In this document: positions 27,871 through 36,944 of the stretch, piece by piece
How the letters are laid out: the number at the start of each line of letters is the position of its first letter
Numbering within the stretch: position 1 is the stretch's first letter
Notes under the pieces: generated by a model
Told to the model about the DNA's origin: nothing
The model's input: the letters and a program-made list of their open reading frames with translations, nothing else
The model's database searches: none
Source: Alphaproteobacteria bacterium
GTDB taxonomy: Bacteria; Pseudomonadota; Alphaproteobacteria; UBA8366; Aestuariispiraceae
Length of the DNA: 64,000 bases
Direction: 5' to 3'
NCBI GenBank assembly: GCA_030065235.1
Contig: JASJDC010000004.1
Span: 1-64,000 of the forward strand
Position numbers and translations under genes: made by a program

Positions 27871-28743
27871 ATGGCTAAATCCCCGAAAGCTGCGAAGAAG
27901 GCAGCCAAGAAGGCGAGCGCAAAGAAAGCGGCGGCGAAAAAGGCCGCTGTGAAGAAGGCGGTCGCGAAGAAAGCGGCTGTTAAGAAAGCGACCGCGAAAA
28001 AGGCGCCGAGCAAAAAGGCCGCCGTTAAAAAAGCGGCTGTGAAAAAGGCGGCCGTCAAAAAGGCGCCGGCCAAGAAGGGCGCAGCGAAGAAGGTCGCCAA
28101 AAAGGCGAGCGCGAAGAAAGCGCCGAGCAAAAAGGCCGCCGTTAAGAAAGCGACAGCCAAAAAGGCGGCCGTGAAAAAGGCGCCTGCGAAGAAAGCCGCC
28201 AAGAAAGCGGTTCTGAAGAAAGCGCCGGCTAAGAAAGGCGCCGTGAAGAAGGCTTCGGCGAAAAAAGGCGCGGCCAAGAAAGGTCGTGCGAAGAAAGCCG
28301 GCGCCAAGTCGGTGATCCCGGCGGGCCGTCCGGGCGTGCCGAACCCGATCGATATTTTCGTCGGCGAAAAAATGCGTATGCGCCGGATCACCATGGGCCT
28401 GTCGCAACAACGCCTCGCCGCGCTGCTCGGCTTGACCTTCCAGCAAATCCAGAAATACGAGCGCGGCGCCAACCGCCTGAGCGCATCGCGGCTTTGGGAT
28501 TTGCACGACGTGCTCGAAGTGCCGATCGATTATTTCTACGAGGGCATGAGCGACGCGATCGCCGACAACAGCCCGCGGCTGCGCGCCGGCGTCGAGGACA
28601 CGGTCGTGCCGGATGTCGATATCGAGCCCGATCCGATGGCCAAGCGCGAAACGCTCGAACTCGCGCGTTACTACCATTCGATCAAAGACCCCAAGGTCCG
28701 CCGCGCAGTGTTCGATCTCGTACGGAGCCAATCTTTGGATTGA
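27871..28743 (+). CDS. XRE-family regulator with N-terminal histone H1-like lysine-rich tail
   Basis: 290 residues from the ATG at 27871. Residues 1-147 are almost only Lys, Ala and a few Val, Ser, Thr and Pro, in [15 protein letters not shown] units like eukaryotic histone H1 C-tails and bacterial AlgP/HctB-type proteins. Residues 155-225 are a helix-turn-helix of the XRE family ([19 protein letters not shown], then [15 protein letters not shown]), followed by a conserved acidic region and a C-terminal helix ([15 protein letters not shown]). Residues 150-288 are about two-thirds identical to the 164-residue protein at 49641, which lacks the tail. The tail should bind DNA non-specifically through charge, the HTH specifically. 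The role is unknown: a nucleoid-associated regulator is the natural guess. It is a single gene closed by a strong terminator. Confidence 0.9.
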   Translation: MAKSPKAAKKAAKKASAKKAAAKKAAVKKAVAKKAAVKKATAKKAPSKKAAVKKAAVKKAAVKKAPAKKGAAKKVAKKASAKKAPSKKAAVKKATAKKAAVKKAPAKKAAKKAVLKKAPAKKGAVKKASAKKGAAKKGRAKKAGAKSVIPAGRPGVPNPIDIFVGEKMRMRRITMGLSQQRLAALLGLTFQQIQKYERGANRLSASRLWDLHDVLEVPIDYFYEGMSDAIADNSPRLRAGVEDTVVPDVDIEPDPMAKRETLELARYYHSIKDPKVRRAVFDLVRSQSLD

Positions 28744-28783
28744 AAGGCTGCGAACGAGCCCGACCGCTAGAAGACGGGACAAG

Positions 28784-28819
28784 AAAAAAGGGGCGCGGCG
28801 TCGGTCGCGCCCCTTTTTT
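28784..28819 (+). terminator. Intrinsic terminator of the histone-tailed regulator gene
   Basis: A perfect 14-bp stem (AAAAAAGGGGCGCG at 28784-28797 with its complement at 28806-28819) has an eight-base loop, and the 3' arm ends in six T bases. It also has an A-run on the left, so it can act on both strands, serving the convergent Lrp gene too. Confidence 0.88.
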
Positions 28820-28873
28820 CGTCGGCGGACGACTTGTACAAACCGAGACTAAGTCGCGCATCGGCCCCCTGCA

Positions 28874-29371
28874 TTAGGCATCATGGTCGACGTCACTCGG
28901 GAATTGCGACACACCCGCCTGCACCGGCCGCTCGATATAGGTTGATAGCGCCACATAGCTTTTGGTCGAGACTACCTCTGGCAACGCGTATAAACGCGCC
29001 AGCAGACTCTCCATCGCTTGAGCGCTCGCCATGCGGACCTTGATCAGCATGCACGTATCGCCGGTCACGGAATGCATCTCCTCGACCTCCGGCAGTGCGC
29101 CGATCCCCATCAAGGCGTCGCTTTTTCCCCAACCGGTCGTATCGACATGAATGAAGGCCAGGAAGCCCTTGCCGGTCATGACTGGATTAAGCTGCGCGAC
29201 CACACTCTTAATTCGGCCGCTGGCCTTGTGGCGCTTCACCCGCTCATGCACCGCTGGCGCAGACAGTCCGACCTTTTCCCCTAGCGCTGCATAGCTTTGC
29301 TCCGCATCCTGAGTGAGCAGACCTAACAGTTTTCGGTCTATTGCATCCAACCCTTGGGCATTCTTAGCCAT
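28874..29371 (-). CDS. Lrp/AsnC-family transcriptional regulator
   Basis: 165 residues from the ATG at 29371 (GAGG upstream); the frame stays open further upstream, but the family's N-terminus (GLDAIDRKLLGLLTQDAEQSY) starts here. The helix-turn-helix (about 20-50, EKVGLSAPAVHERVKRHKASG) is followed by the RAM ligand-binding domain (KGFLAFIHVDT to TKSYVALS). It responds to an amino acid in known relatives. It is divergent from an MFS carrier across 98 bp and probably controls it. Confidence 0.92.
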   Translation of the reverse strand: MAKNAQGLDAIDRKLLGLLTQDAEQSYAALGEKVGLSAPAVHERVKRHKASGRIKSVVAQLNPVMTGKGFLAFIHVDTTGWGKSDALMGIGALPEVEEMHSVTGDTCMLIKVRMASAQAMESLLARLYALPEVVSTKSYVALSTYIERPVQAGVSQFPSDVDHDA

Positions 29372-29469
29372 TCGCCGAACCTCATTCGTTTTTTCTGCAA
29401 GAAATACGAATTTCATATCACGACACGGGCCATACGCATAGTTTCTCTTCGAGAGAAGGGAGGAGACGC

Positions 29470-30639
29470 GTGAACCCAATCTGGCTGCTGCTGTTTTCGG
29501 TCGGCGTCATCGGATCCAATGCGCTCGCCCTGAGTCCGATCGCCGGCGACGTCGCACGCTCTTTCCCCGGACGCACGGCGACCGATGTGATGCTGGCCTC
29601 GGCGGTCTATGGCGCCGGCACGGCCGTCGGCGCTCTGTTCTTGGCGCCCAAGGCCGATCGGATCGGACTTCAGAAAGCATTGCGATGGGCGTTGATCGGC
29701 CTGGCGCTCTCGCTCAGTATCAGCGCGATCGCGCCCGCCATCTGGCTTTTGGTTGCGGCGCAAGCCTGTGCGGGACTCTCGGCGGGGTTAGCGCTGCCGG
29801 CGATCTACGGACTGGCGGCGGATGTCGCGCCCAAGGGGCGAGAAAGCGAAACACTCGGCAAGGTTCTGACGGGCTGGACGCTGAGCCTGGTCGCCGGCGT
29901 TACACTGTCCGCCAGCGTGTCTGATTGGGCGCATTGGCGGGTGGTATATGCAGCGTTGGCGGTTCTGACTGCTGCGTTGATCGCCGCTTTCGGCCGGATG
30001 GATATCGAACGCGGCGAGCCTGGGCCGGCGACGTCACCGCTTCAGGCCCTACGCATTCCTGGCCTTCCGCCGATTCTGTTTTCCGTGATCGCCTATATGG
30101 TCGCATTCTATGGCCTGTACGCCTATCTCGGAACTCACCTGACCGCAGCATTAGGACTATCGACTGGGATCGCCGGATTGGCGGCCTTGGCCTATGGGAT
30201 TGGATTCGGCGCCATCGCGCCGCTTGACCGTCTGATCGACCGGCACGGCGCGGTCCGCTCGGCGCCGATCGTTTTCGCAGCCCTGGTCGCCGTCTATCTC
30301 GGCATCGCGGCGATCGCCGCGTCAGACCTGGCGATCTTCGCCGCCTGTTTGCTTTGGGGAGCGGCGAACCATCTCGGCTTGAACATTCTCGTCGGCCAAC
30401 TCACGGCGCTGTCCCCGAGCCGAAGGGGCGCTATTCTCGGCCTGTACAGCGCCGTCACCTATATCGCCATGTTCGTCGGAACCGCCGCCTTCAAACCAGT
30501 CTATGAGAGCTACGGTTTCGCCGCATTGGCGTTTCTCTCAGCCCTCTGCGTCAGCCCGGCACTGGTCGAAGCGCTTCGCGGCCGCCGTCGCGCGCTTCTC
30601 ACCGCCGGTCGCCCTTCGCAGCCACAGGGTGATCCGTAG
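29470..30639 (+). CDS. Major facilitator superfamily transporter
   Basis: 389-residue inner-membrane carrier with about twelve hydrophobic segments; GTG start at 29470 behind GGGAGGAG. The loop 2-3 region (APKADRIGLQKALR) carries a reduced form of the MFS motif A, repeated weakly in the second half (LIDRHGAVRSAPIV). Resembles drug/metabolite efflux members of the DHA1/arabinose-efflux group. It is divergent from an Lrp regulator, which suggests amino-acid-induced export. Its 3' end overlaps the convergent LysR gene by 41 bases. Confidence 0.88.
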   Translation: MNPIWLLLFSVGVIGSNALALSPIAGDVARSFPGRTATDVMLASAVYGAGTAVGALFLAPKADRIGLQKALRWALIGLALSLSISAIAPAIWLLVAAQACAGLSAGLALPAIYGLAADVAPKGRESETLGKVLTGWTLSLVAGVTLSASVSDWAHWRVVYAALAVLTAALIAAFGRMDIERGEPGPATSPLQALRIPGLPPILFSVIAYMVAFYGLYAYLGTHLTAALGLSTGIAGLAALAYGIGFGAIAPLDRLIDRHGAVRSAPIVFAALVAVYLGIAAIAASDLAIFAACLLWGAANHLGLNILVGQLTALSPSRRGAILGLYSAVTYIAMFVGTAAFKPVYESYGFAALAFLSALCVSPALVEALRGRRRALLTAGRPSQPQGDP

Positions 30640-31552
30640 GCGCCCCGTCCCCGCCGGCGCCCCTCTCGCCCGCCTCGTCCAAAAGCCACTGCGTGACCAA
30701 ACGCACCGACTTCCGATTGCGGGTCTCAGGATTGGGAATGATCCAATAGTTGGGGCCCAGATCGAGCGCTGCGTCTCTGAACGGTCGAACCAGGGCGCCG
30801 CTTGTCAGGCTCTCCGCCGCCAAGCGTTCTCGGGCGAGCGCGACGCCCTGTCCCTGTTCGGCGGCGCGCAGGATCAAATCCGAGGAGGTCAGCCGCGGGC
30901 CGCGCCGGATGTCCAGCCGTTCCGGCCCAAACTGCTTGCGCCAGACCGCCCAAGAGGCCGAGGGGTCTCGGTCATGGAGCAAAGGCAGGTCGGCGAGCCG
31001 GTCGATCACTGACGGCCGTCCCTGCTCTTCCCAAAAGGACGGCGCCATGACGGGGAAGATCCGTTCCGCCATCAGCGGCGTCGCCGCCATGTCGTCGGAC
31101 GGCCGCGCGCCCATGCGGATATTCAAATCGGCCCCTGTCGCGACGGGGCTCCTGCGCGCCTGATCGACAATGATCGACAGCTCAATCCTTGGGTGAAGCT
31201 TGGTCAAAGTGGGAAGCCGCGGCAGCAGCCAGCGCATCGCAAAAGACGGGGTCGTCGCGAGGGCCACCGAGTGTGCGCCGGAACCTTCGCGCGTCTTCTG
31301 AACGGCGCCTTCCAACTCCGTTAGCGCCGCCAGCGCCGCCTTGCCGAGCGCCGCGCCTTCGGCGGTGAATATGAGGGCGCGCGCGCCGTCCCGTTTTTCC
31401 AAGAGCGGCACGCCCAGCCAGGCTTCCAAATCGCGGAGCGCGCGGCTGACGGCCGAATGCTGGATTCCCAAAAGCCGACCAGCCGGCCGGACGCCGCCAG
31501 TGTCGTAGGCCGCCGCGAGCGCGCGCAGCAAGGTCAGAGGCAGAGCATGCAT
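30599..31552 (-). CDS. LysR-family transcriptional regulator (GcvA-like)
   Basis: 317 residues. The N-terminal winged helix (LTLLRALAAAYDTGGVRPAG, then IQHSAVSRALRDLEAWLGVPL) is followed by a substrate-binding domain with MRWLLPRLPTLTKLHPRIEL, the pattern of the GcvA subgroup. It is divergent from the glutathionyl-hydroquinone reductase/EamA/LysE operon across 88 bases and is its probable regulator. The C-terminal 14 codons overlap the convergent MFS gene. Confidence 0.92.
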   Translation of the reverse strand: MHALPLTLLRALAAAYDTGGVRPAGRLLGIQHSAVSRALRDLEAWLGVPLLEKRDGARALIFTAEGAALGKAALAALTELEGAVQKTREGSGAHSVALATTPSFAMRWLLPRLPTLTKLHPRIELSIIVDQARRSPVATGADLNIRMGARPSDDMAATPLMAERIFPVMAPSFWEEQGRPSVIDRLADLPLLHDRDPSASWAVWRKQFGPERLDIRRGPRLTSSDLILRAAEQGQGVALARERLAAESLTSGALVRPFRDAALDLGPNYWIIPNPETRNRKSVRLVTQWLLDEAGERGAGGDGAPTDHPVAAKGDRR

Positions 31553-31640
31553 GGTGACTATGTTAGACCAAATTCTGCTTACTTGTGAACGGACAAACGC
31601 GCCGTTCTTCGCCTATAGAAGTGTCGAAGGAGGATCTGGC

Positions 31641-32642
31641 ATGGGTATGCTCATCGACGGGGAATGGCGCGCGGATGTGGACCGGTTCCTACAAGACGGC
31701 GTCTTCATTCGCGAGGCTTCCATGCTGCCGTCCGCTACGGCCGCAGATCTGGCCGCGCGATTAAGCGAGCGGCCGGCCCCTATCTTGGTCGCCTCGCTCA
31801 GCTGCCCCTGGTCGCATCGCGTGACCCTAGTAAAGGCGGTGAAAGGTCTGCATCAGATCCCGGTCGCCATCGCCGGCGAGCCGCGGACCGAAGGTTACCG
31901 CCTGACGGAATCGGGCGGCGCCATCCTGGGCGGGGACGGACTTCGGCATGTCCATCAACTCTATCGCGCCACGGACTCCACCTATTCCGGGCGGGCCACG
32001 GTCCCGCTGTTATGGGAGGCACGGTCCCAGTCGATTCTATGTAACGAGTCGGCGACAATCGCGCGGGCTCTGGATCTGGCGTCGCCGAGTTGGCGTCTTG
32101 CGCCGGGCGCGCAGACCGACGCTTTAGATGCGTTGAGCGCGCGCCTCTATAACGGGCTTTCGAACGCAGTGTATCGCGCGGGCTTCGCCACAGCTCAGAA
32201 CGCCTATGACGACGCCGTCACGGAGGTTTTCGCGACGCTGGATTGGCTGGAAGACCACCTGACAACCCGGCGCTGCCTCCTAGGTCAACAGGTCAGCGAG
32301 GCGGACCTGTTTGTGTTCGCGACGTTGGCGCGGTTCGATTCGGTCTATGGCCCGCTCTTTCGCTGCACACGGCGCAGGCTGGTCGATTATCCCGCGCTCT
32401 GGGCCTATGCACGCGATGTGTATTCTTGGCCCGGCGTCGCCGACACCGTGGATTTCCAAGCCAATCTGCGTGGCTATTTTCTCAACGACACCGACAACAA
32501 TCCGCACCGGATTGTCCCTAAGCTTCCGAACATCGACTGGGACGCGCCTCACGACCGCGCGGCCCTAGGACCGCTGACCATTTGGCGGAACGGCGCGCAA
32601 GCCGCATTCGATGAAGCCACACAGCACGCCGATGCCTGCTGA
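31641..32642 (+). CDS. Glutathionyl-hydroquinone reductase (GST Omega/Xi class)
   Basis: 333 residues from the ATG at 31641, which has GGAGG ten bases upstream; a longer frame exists but lacks such a site. The catalytic motif SCPWSHRV (Cys55) is the signature of Xi-class glutathione transferases (YqjG/ECM4/PcpF family), which reduce S-glutathionyl-hydroquinones. The C-terminal helical domain (about 170-300) has the expected LLGQQVSEADLFVFATLARFD. First gene in an operon with EamA and LysE exporters, under the divergent LysR regulator: probably a detoxification unit for quinone or other electrophile stress. Confidence 0.92.
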   Translation: MGMLIDGEWRADVDRFLQDGVFIREASMLPSATAADLAARLSERPAPILVASLSCPWSHRVTLVKAVKGLHQIPVAIAGEPRTEGYRLTESGGAILGGDGLRHVHQLYRATDSTYSGRATVPLLWEARSQSILCNESATIARALDLASPSWRLAPGAQTDALDALSARLYNGLSNAVYRAGFATAQNAYDDAVTEVFATLDWLEDHLTTRRCLLGQQVSEADLFVFATLARFDSVYGPLFRCTRRRLVDYPALWAYARDVYSWPGVADTVDFQANLRGYFLNDTDNNPHRIVPKLPNIDWDAPHDRAALGPLTIWRNGAQAAFDEATQHADAC

Positions 32643-33543
32643 CGCCCGTTCGACCATAGTGGTCGGCATTGTGGCCTGGATCGCCACGGTGGCGGTCGGC
32701 GCGTCCTGGCAGTTGGCTACCCGCTTCGGGGTAACGACGCATTTGAGCCCGATCGATCTGGCCCTCTTGCGCTACCTGATACCGGCCGTCGCGTTGACGC
32801 CGGTCCTGGTGCGGAAGGGAATTCTGCCTCGGAGCCCGCGGCCCTGGATCCTGGCGCTAATCGTCGCGGGCGGCGGCCTGCCGTTCGGTCTGCTCGGCAT
32901 GGCCGGGGCGCAGTTCGCGCCGGTCAGTCACATGGGCGCGCTGCTGCCTGGCTCCATGCCGGTATTCGTCGCCTTGCTGAGCGCGCTTTTTCTCGGAGAG
33001 CGGTTCGGTTGGGCGCGGCTGCTCGGGCTCGGCGTCATCCTGCTCGGCGTGGGCTGCATTGTCGGCGACGCCCTGTCCGGGTTCGGCGCGAACCGTTCCG
33101 TGATACTCGGCGACGCGCTATTTCTGTCGGCGGGACTCTTATGGGCCGTCTACACGGTCGCCTATCGAAAAAGCGGGATCGACCCGTGGCATGGCGCGGC
33201 GCTGATCTGTTTCTGGTCCGCCGTTCTTGTCGCACCGGTCTGGACGCTGGCGCCGGAGACCGGATTGCGCGATGCGCCGACCGCCGATATCGCTCTACAA
33301 ATCGCGGCCCAAGGATTTCTGGCGGGGCTCCTGGGACTGGCCGCCTATGGCGCCGCAATCCAGCGTCTCGGCGCCGCCGTCGCCGCCGTCAGCGGAGCCG
33401 TGGTTCCAGGCCTGACCGCGCTTGGCGGCTTTATCCTGCTCGATGAGCCGCTGTCGGCGTCCGCCGGGCTAGGCGTGGCGCTTGTTGCAATCGGCCTCTG
33501 GGCTTTCGCCGGCGCGCCGGGTTCGCGCCGAGTGTTCACGTAG
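32611..33543 (+). CDS. EamA/DMT-family exporter
   Basis: 310 residues, ten predicted membrane segments in two EamA repeats (for example FAPVSHMGALLPGSMPVFVALL in the first, GAAVAAVSGAVVPGLTALGG in the second). The start overlaps the reductase gene by 32 bases; an ATG at 32632 (MPADARST) is an alternative, and either implies translational coupling. It probably exports a small metabolite or amino acid. It sits between the quinone reductase and LysE genes. Confidence 0.88.
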   Translation: MKPHSTPMPADARSTIVVGIVAWIATVAVGASWQLATRFGVTTHLSPIDLALLRYLIPAVALTPVLVRKGILPRSPRPWILALIVAGGGLPFGLLGMAGAQFAPVSHMGALLPGSMPVFVALLSALFLGERFGWARLLGLGVILLGVGCIVGDALSGFGANRSVILGDALFLSAGLLWAVYTVAYRKSGIDPWHGAALICFWSAVLVAPVWTLAPETGLRDAPTADIALQIAAQGFLAGLLGLAAYGAAIQRLGAAVAAVSGAVVPGLTALGGFILLDEPLSASAGLGVALVAIGLWAFAGAPGSRRVFT

Positions 33544-33562
33544 TCAGCCAGGGCTCCGGAAA

Positions 33563-34168
33563 ATGACAGACAGCGCCGCCTTGATCCCGTTCCTGACCTA
33601 TTGCTTGGTTATGACCCTATCTCCGGGGCCGAACAATTTGATGGTCCTGGCGACGGCGGCGCGGGTCGGTCTCACCGGCGCGACGCCACTGGCGGCCGGG
33701 ATCGCCATCGGTTCTGCGTTGCAGTTCGCGGCGGTCGCAGCCGGATTCGGCGGTCTTGTCGCGTCTATCCCTGGGCTTCAGGCCGTCATGAAACTTATGG
33801 CCGGCGGACTCCTGCTGTGGATCGCCTATCGGATTGCTTTCAACGGCCCGATCAAGTCTGGCGAAACCGGCCGCGCGCCGGCGGGATTCTGCGGCGGCGC
33901 CGCGTTTCAATGGGTCAACCCCAAGGCCTGGGCCGTCACCACCGGCGCGGCGATGGCCTATCTGCCGCCCGGCCCGACGCCGACCGACACGTCGCTTGCG
34001 GCCCTGATTCTCGCTATCGTCTCGATGATCACGCTCGCGATATGGGCCTGCGGCGGATCGGCGCTCCGCACCCTTTTGAGCCATAGACGGTTCGCGACTG
34101 GATTCAACATGGCGGCGGCGCTCCTGCTCATAGCATCGCTCGCCCCGCTCTTATTTCGCCTTGACTGA
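33563..34168 (+). CDS. LysE-family translocator
   Basis: 201-residue inner-membrane exporter. The LysE/RhtB hallmark is LVMTLSPGPNNLMVLATAARVG near the N-terminus, with six hydrophobic segments and the second conserved element GGAAFQWVNPKAWAV. It exports amino acids or derivatives. It follows the EamA gene by 19 bases and completes the reductase-exporter operon. Confidence 0.92.
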   Translation: MTDSAALIPFLTYCLVMTLSPGPNNLMVLATAARVGLTGATPLAAGIAIGSALQFAAVAAGFGGLVASIPGLQAVMKLMAGGLLLWIAYRIAFNGPIKSGETGRAPAGFCGGAAFQWVNPKAWAVTTGAAMAYLPPGPTPTDTSLAALILAIVSMITLAIWACGGSALRTLLSHRRFATGFNMAAALLLIASLAPLLFRLD

Positions 34169-34307
34169 AGCCACGCCCCCTAGACCAGGCGGTTCAGTTC
34201 AAGCGATTTAGAATGCATAGAGGCGGCGATAGTCCTATGCCTATCGTCTTGGGCGCATCCGGTCTTCCCGGACGGGGATCAAGACTGCGGCCCAAACGGA
34301 AACCGCT

Positions 34308-35231
34308 ATGAACCGCCCGATCGAAGATCAGACCCAGACGGCGCCGCGCCTCCAGAGGCCCGGCCTGGCGGCGCTGTGGATGCTCGGCGCGCTGGCCTCT
34401 TTCAGCACGATGGCGGTCGCCGGCCGGGAAATCTCTTTCGAACTGACTACGTTCGAGCTGATGTTCTGGCGCAGCGTTCTGGGGCTTGGGCTGGTGATCG
34501 GATTGGCGACGATGAGCCGCGGCGGGTTGCGGCAATTCCGAACCACACGCCTGCGCCTGCATTTCCTGCGCAACAGCAGCCATTTCATCGGCCAGTTCGG
34601 CTGGTTCTACGCCATCACCCTGATCCCTTTGGCGCAGGTCATCGCGCTTGAATTCACCACCCCGATCTGGGTCGCGCTGTTCGCGCCTTTCTTCCTGGGC
34701 GAGCGCATGACGATGATGCGCGGCGTGGCCGTCGTTAGCGGCTTCGCCGGAATTCTGATCATCGTCCAGCCGTGGAGCACCGGCATCAGCCCGGGCGCGA
34801 CATGGGCCTTGATCGCCGCCTTGGGATTCGCTGGCTCGATCCTGACGACCAAGCGTCTGAGCGGCAGCGAGACGCCGTTGACGATCATTTTCTATATGGT
34901 GCTGATGCAGGCGCCGATGGGGTTGATCGGCGCTTTCGAGTCGCTGCATATCCCCCAGCCCGTGACCATGTTGTGGCTGTTGCTGGTCACGATCGCCGGG
35001 ATTACCGCGCATTATTGTCTGACAACCGCGATCTCACTGGCCGACGCGGTTGTCGTCGCGCCGCTGGATTTCATGCGCCTGCCGCTGATCGCAGTGCTGG
35101 GCGCGGTGATCTATGACGAAGGCTTCGCCGCCACCGTGTTCATCGGCGCCGCCCTCATCCTCAGCGGCATCTGGCTGAACCTCTATAAGGAAACGCGGGG
35201 CCGCCCAAGGCCCCGCAAGCGCGCCCGCTAG
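34308..35231 (+). CDS. EamA/DMT-family exporter
   Basis: 307 residues with ten membrane segments and two EamA halves (LIPLAQVIALEFTTPIWVALF in the first, ISLADAVVVAPLDFMRLPLIA in the second). A hydrophilic N-tail and a basic C-tail (KETRGRPRPRKRAR) are cytoplasmic. It is more like the RarD/S-adenosylmethionine-type carriers than the copy at 32611, but the substrate is open. Its last four bases overlap the convergent acetolactate synthase-like gene. Confidence 0.88.
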   Translation: MNRPIEDQTQTAPRLQRPGLAALWMLGALASFSTMAVAGREISFELTTFELMFWRSVLGLGLVIGLATMSRGGLRQFRTTRLRLHFLRNSSHFIGQFGWFYAITLIPLAQVIALEFTTPIWVALFAPFFLGERMTMMRGVAVVSGFAGILIIVQPWSTGISPGATWALIAALGFAGSILTTKRLSGSETPLTIIFYMVLMQAPMGLIGAFESLHIPQPVTMLWLLLVTIAGITAHYCLTTAISLADAVVVAPLDFMRLPLIAVLGAVIYDEGFAATVFIGAALILSGIWLNLYKETRGRPRPRKRAR

Positions 35232-36892
35232 ATCGGCACCTGAACGTTGCCGAGGCGTGCGGTCAGTTTCATGTTTTCGGCATAGTCGACCGGCACGGCG
35301 ATCAGCGCTGGCCCGTCCTGACTGAAGGCTTCCTCCAGCGCCGGGATAACGCCGTCGGCCGAGGTCACCTCGACGCCCCACATCCCGAAACTCTTGGCCA
35401 TCATGGCGAAGTCGGGATTGCCGAAATCCAGGTCCGAGTGTTTGCCCTTAAATTCCGCCTGTTGTTTCCACTTGATCAGACCGTATTCGCCGTCGACCCA
35501 GACCATCGCAACGATGTTCAGCCGCTTCCGCACCGCTGTCTCGAGATCCTGGACATTCATCAACAGACCGGCGTCGCCGCTGATCGACAGGACCTTGCGG
35601 TCCGGATAGGCGATCTTGGCGCCGATCGAGCCCGGCATGGCGAAGCCCATCGAGCAGAAGCCGTTCGAGATCAGGCAGGTATTCGGCTCTTCACATTGAT
35701 AATAGCGCGAAATCCACATCTTATGCGCGCCGACATCGGAAAGAAGAATATCGTCCGGCCCCATGAACTTGCGCACATCCGACAGGATGCGCTGCGGCTT
35801 GACGGGAAAGCCCGTATCGCTCTCCTCCGCCTTAAAGTCGTCTGACATCGTGTCCCGCAACTGCTTTCGGTCCTTGATGTCAAAAAGCGGAAGGGCGTCG
35901 CCGAACCGGTCGTTGATCGCCTCGTTCAACTGCCACAGCGCGTCAGCCAGATCCGACACGATCTCAACCGTCGGAGGATAGCTGCGATCGACCTCGGCCG
36001 GCCAGAAATCGATATGGATGATCTTCTTCGAATCAATATTCGTGCGGTTCCAGGCTTCCGGCGAATACTCGACCAGATCGTAGCCGCAGCTGATCACCAA
36101 GTCGGCGTCGTCGAAAGCCAAATTGTTGTAATCGCCGCTGCCGAGCCCCATCGTGAACAGGCAATGGTCGTCATCCATCGGGACCGCGCCCTTGCCCATG
36201 AAAGTGTTGACCACGCCGACGCCCAGTTTATGCGCGAGGCGCTGCAATTGTTTCGCGGCGCGCTTTCGGATCGCGCCGTTGCCGGCCAGGATAATCGGAC
36301 GCTTGGCGTCCCCGATCAGGTCCACAGCTTCCGCAATCGCCTTGTGATCGGCGGCGGAGCGCCGGACCCGCACCGGCTTCATCGGCGTGTCGTCGACCAT
36401 CTCTTTGGCGACGTCTTCCGGCAGTTCGATGACGCAGACGCCGGGCTTTTCGGTCTCGGCCAGTTTGAAAGCCTTGCGCACGGTTTCGGTGATATTGCCG
36501 CCGGCGACGATCGATGACGACCATTTGCTGATCGGCTTGAACATGGCGACCGAGTCCATATTCTGATGGCTTTCCTTATGCAGCCGCTTGGTCGAACCCT
36601 GACCGATGATGGCGACGACCGGCGCCCGGTCCATATTCGCATCCGCCAAGCCGGTCACCAGATTGGTCGCCCCGGGCCCCAGCGTCGACAGGCAGACGCC
36701 CGCCTTGCCGGTCAGCCGGCCATAGGCGTCGGCCATAAAGGCGGCGGCCTGCTCATGCCGGCACAGAATGAATTCGATATCGCTGTCCAATAATGAGATC
36801 ATCACATCGGCGTTCTCTTCGCCGGGCACGCCGAAAATCCGCTCGACGCCCTCCGCCTCCAGACATTTCACGAAAAGATCGGATGCTTTCAT
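35228..36892 (-). CDS. Acetolactate synthase large subunit-like ThDP enzyme
   Basis: 554 residues with the three domains of ThDP-dependent decarboxylases. The catalytic Glu47 (CRHEQAAAFMADAYGR), the central nucleotide-binding-like domain (AGNGAIRKRAAKQL), and the ThDP/Mg motif GDAGLLMNVQDLETAVRKR with VWVDGEYG are all present. It resembles catabolic AlsS-type acetolactate synthases, which need no regulatory subunit; none is adjacent. An AAGGAG ribosome site precedes it. It follows the aldehyde dehydrogenase gene by 52 bases on the same strand, an arrangement seen in aldehyde-forming or aldehyde-consuming catabolic clusters. The actual reaction (2-acetolactate or another aldehyde condensation) is not decided. 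Confidence 0.88.
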   Translation of the reverse strand: MKASDLFVKCLEAEGVERIFGVPGEENADVMISLLDSDIEFILCRHEQAAAFMADAYGRLTGKAGVCLSTLGPGATNLVTGLADANMDRAPVVAIIGQGSTKRLHKESHQNMDSVAMFKPISKWSSSIVAGGNITETVRKAFKLAETEKPGVCVIELPEDVAKEMVDDTPMKPVRVRRSAADHKAIAEAVDLIGDAKRPIILAGNGAIRKRAAKQLQRLAHKLGVGVVNTFMGKGAVPMDDDHCLFTMGLGSGDYNNLAFDDADLVISCGYDLVEYSPEAWNRTNIDSKKIIHIDFWPAEVDRSYPPTVEIVSDLADALWQLNEAINDRFGDALPLFDIKDRKQLRDTMSDDFKAEESDTGFPVKPQRILSDVRKFMGPDDILLSDVGAHKMWISRYYQCEEPNTCLISNGFCSMGFAMPGSIGAKIAYPDRKVLSISGDAGLLMNVQDLETAVRKRLNIVAMVWVDGEYGLIKWKQQAEFKGKHSDLDFGNPDFAMMAKSFGMWGVEVTSADGVIPALEEAFSQDGPALIAVPVDYAENMKLTARLGNVQVPI

Positions 36893-36944
36893 CTTCGACT
36901 CCTTGATGCGTTCCGGCCGGCCCTGGATGGGAGCAATCCGGCGG

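Noticed and set aside
27808-28782. 324-codon minus-strand frame opposite the lysine-rich tail
   Set aside because: It is a repeat-driven antisense frame of Phe/Leu/Arg units; the plus strand has a start, HTH domain and terminator.
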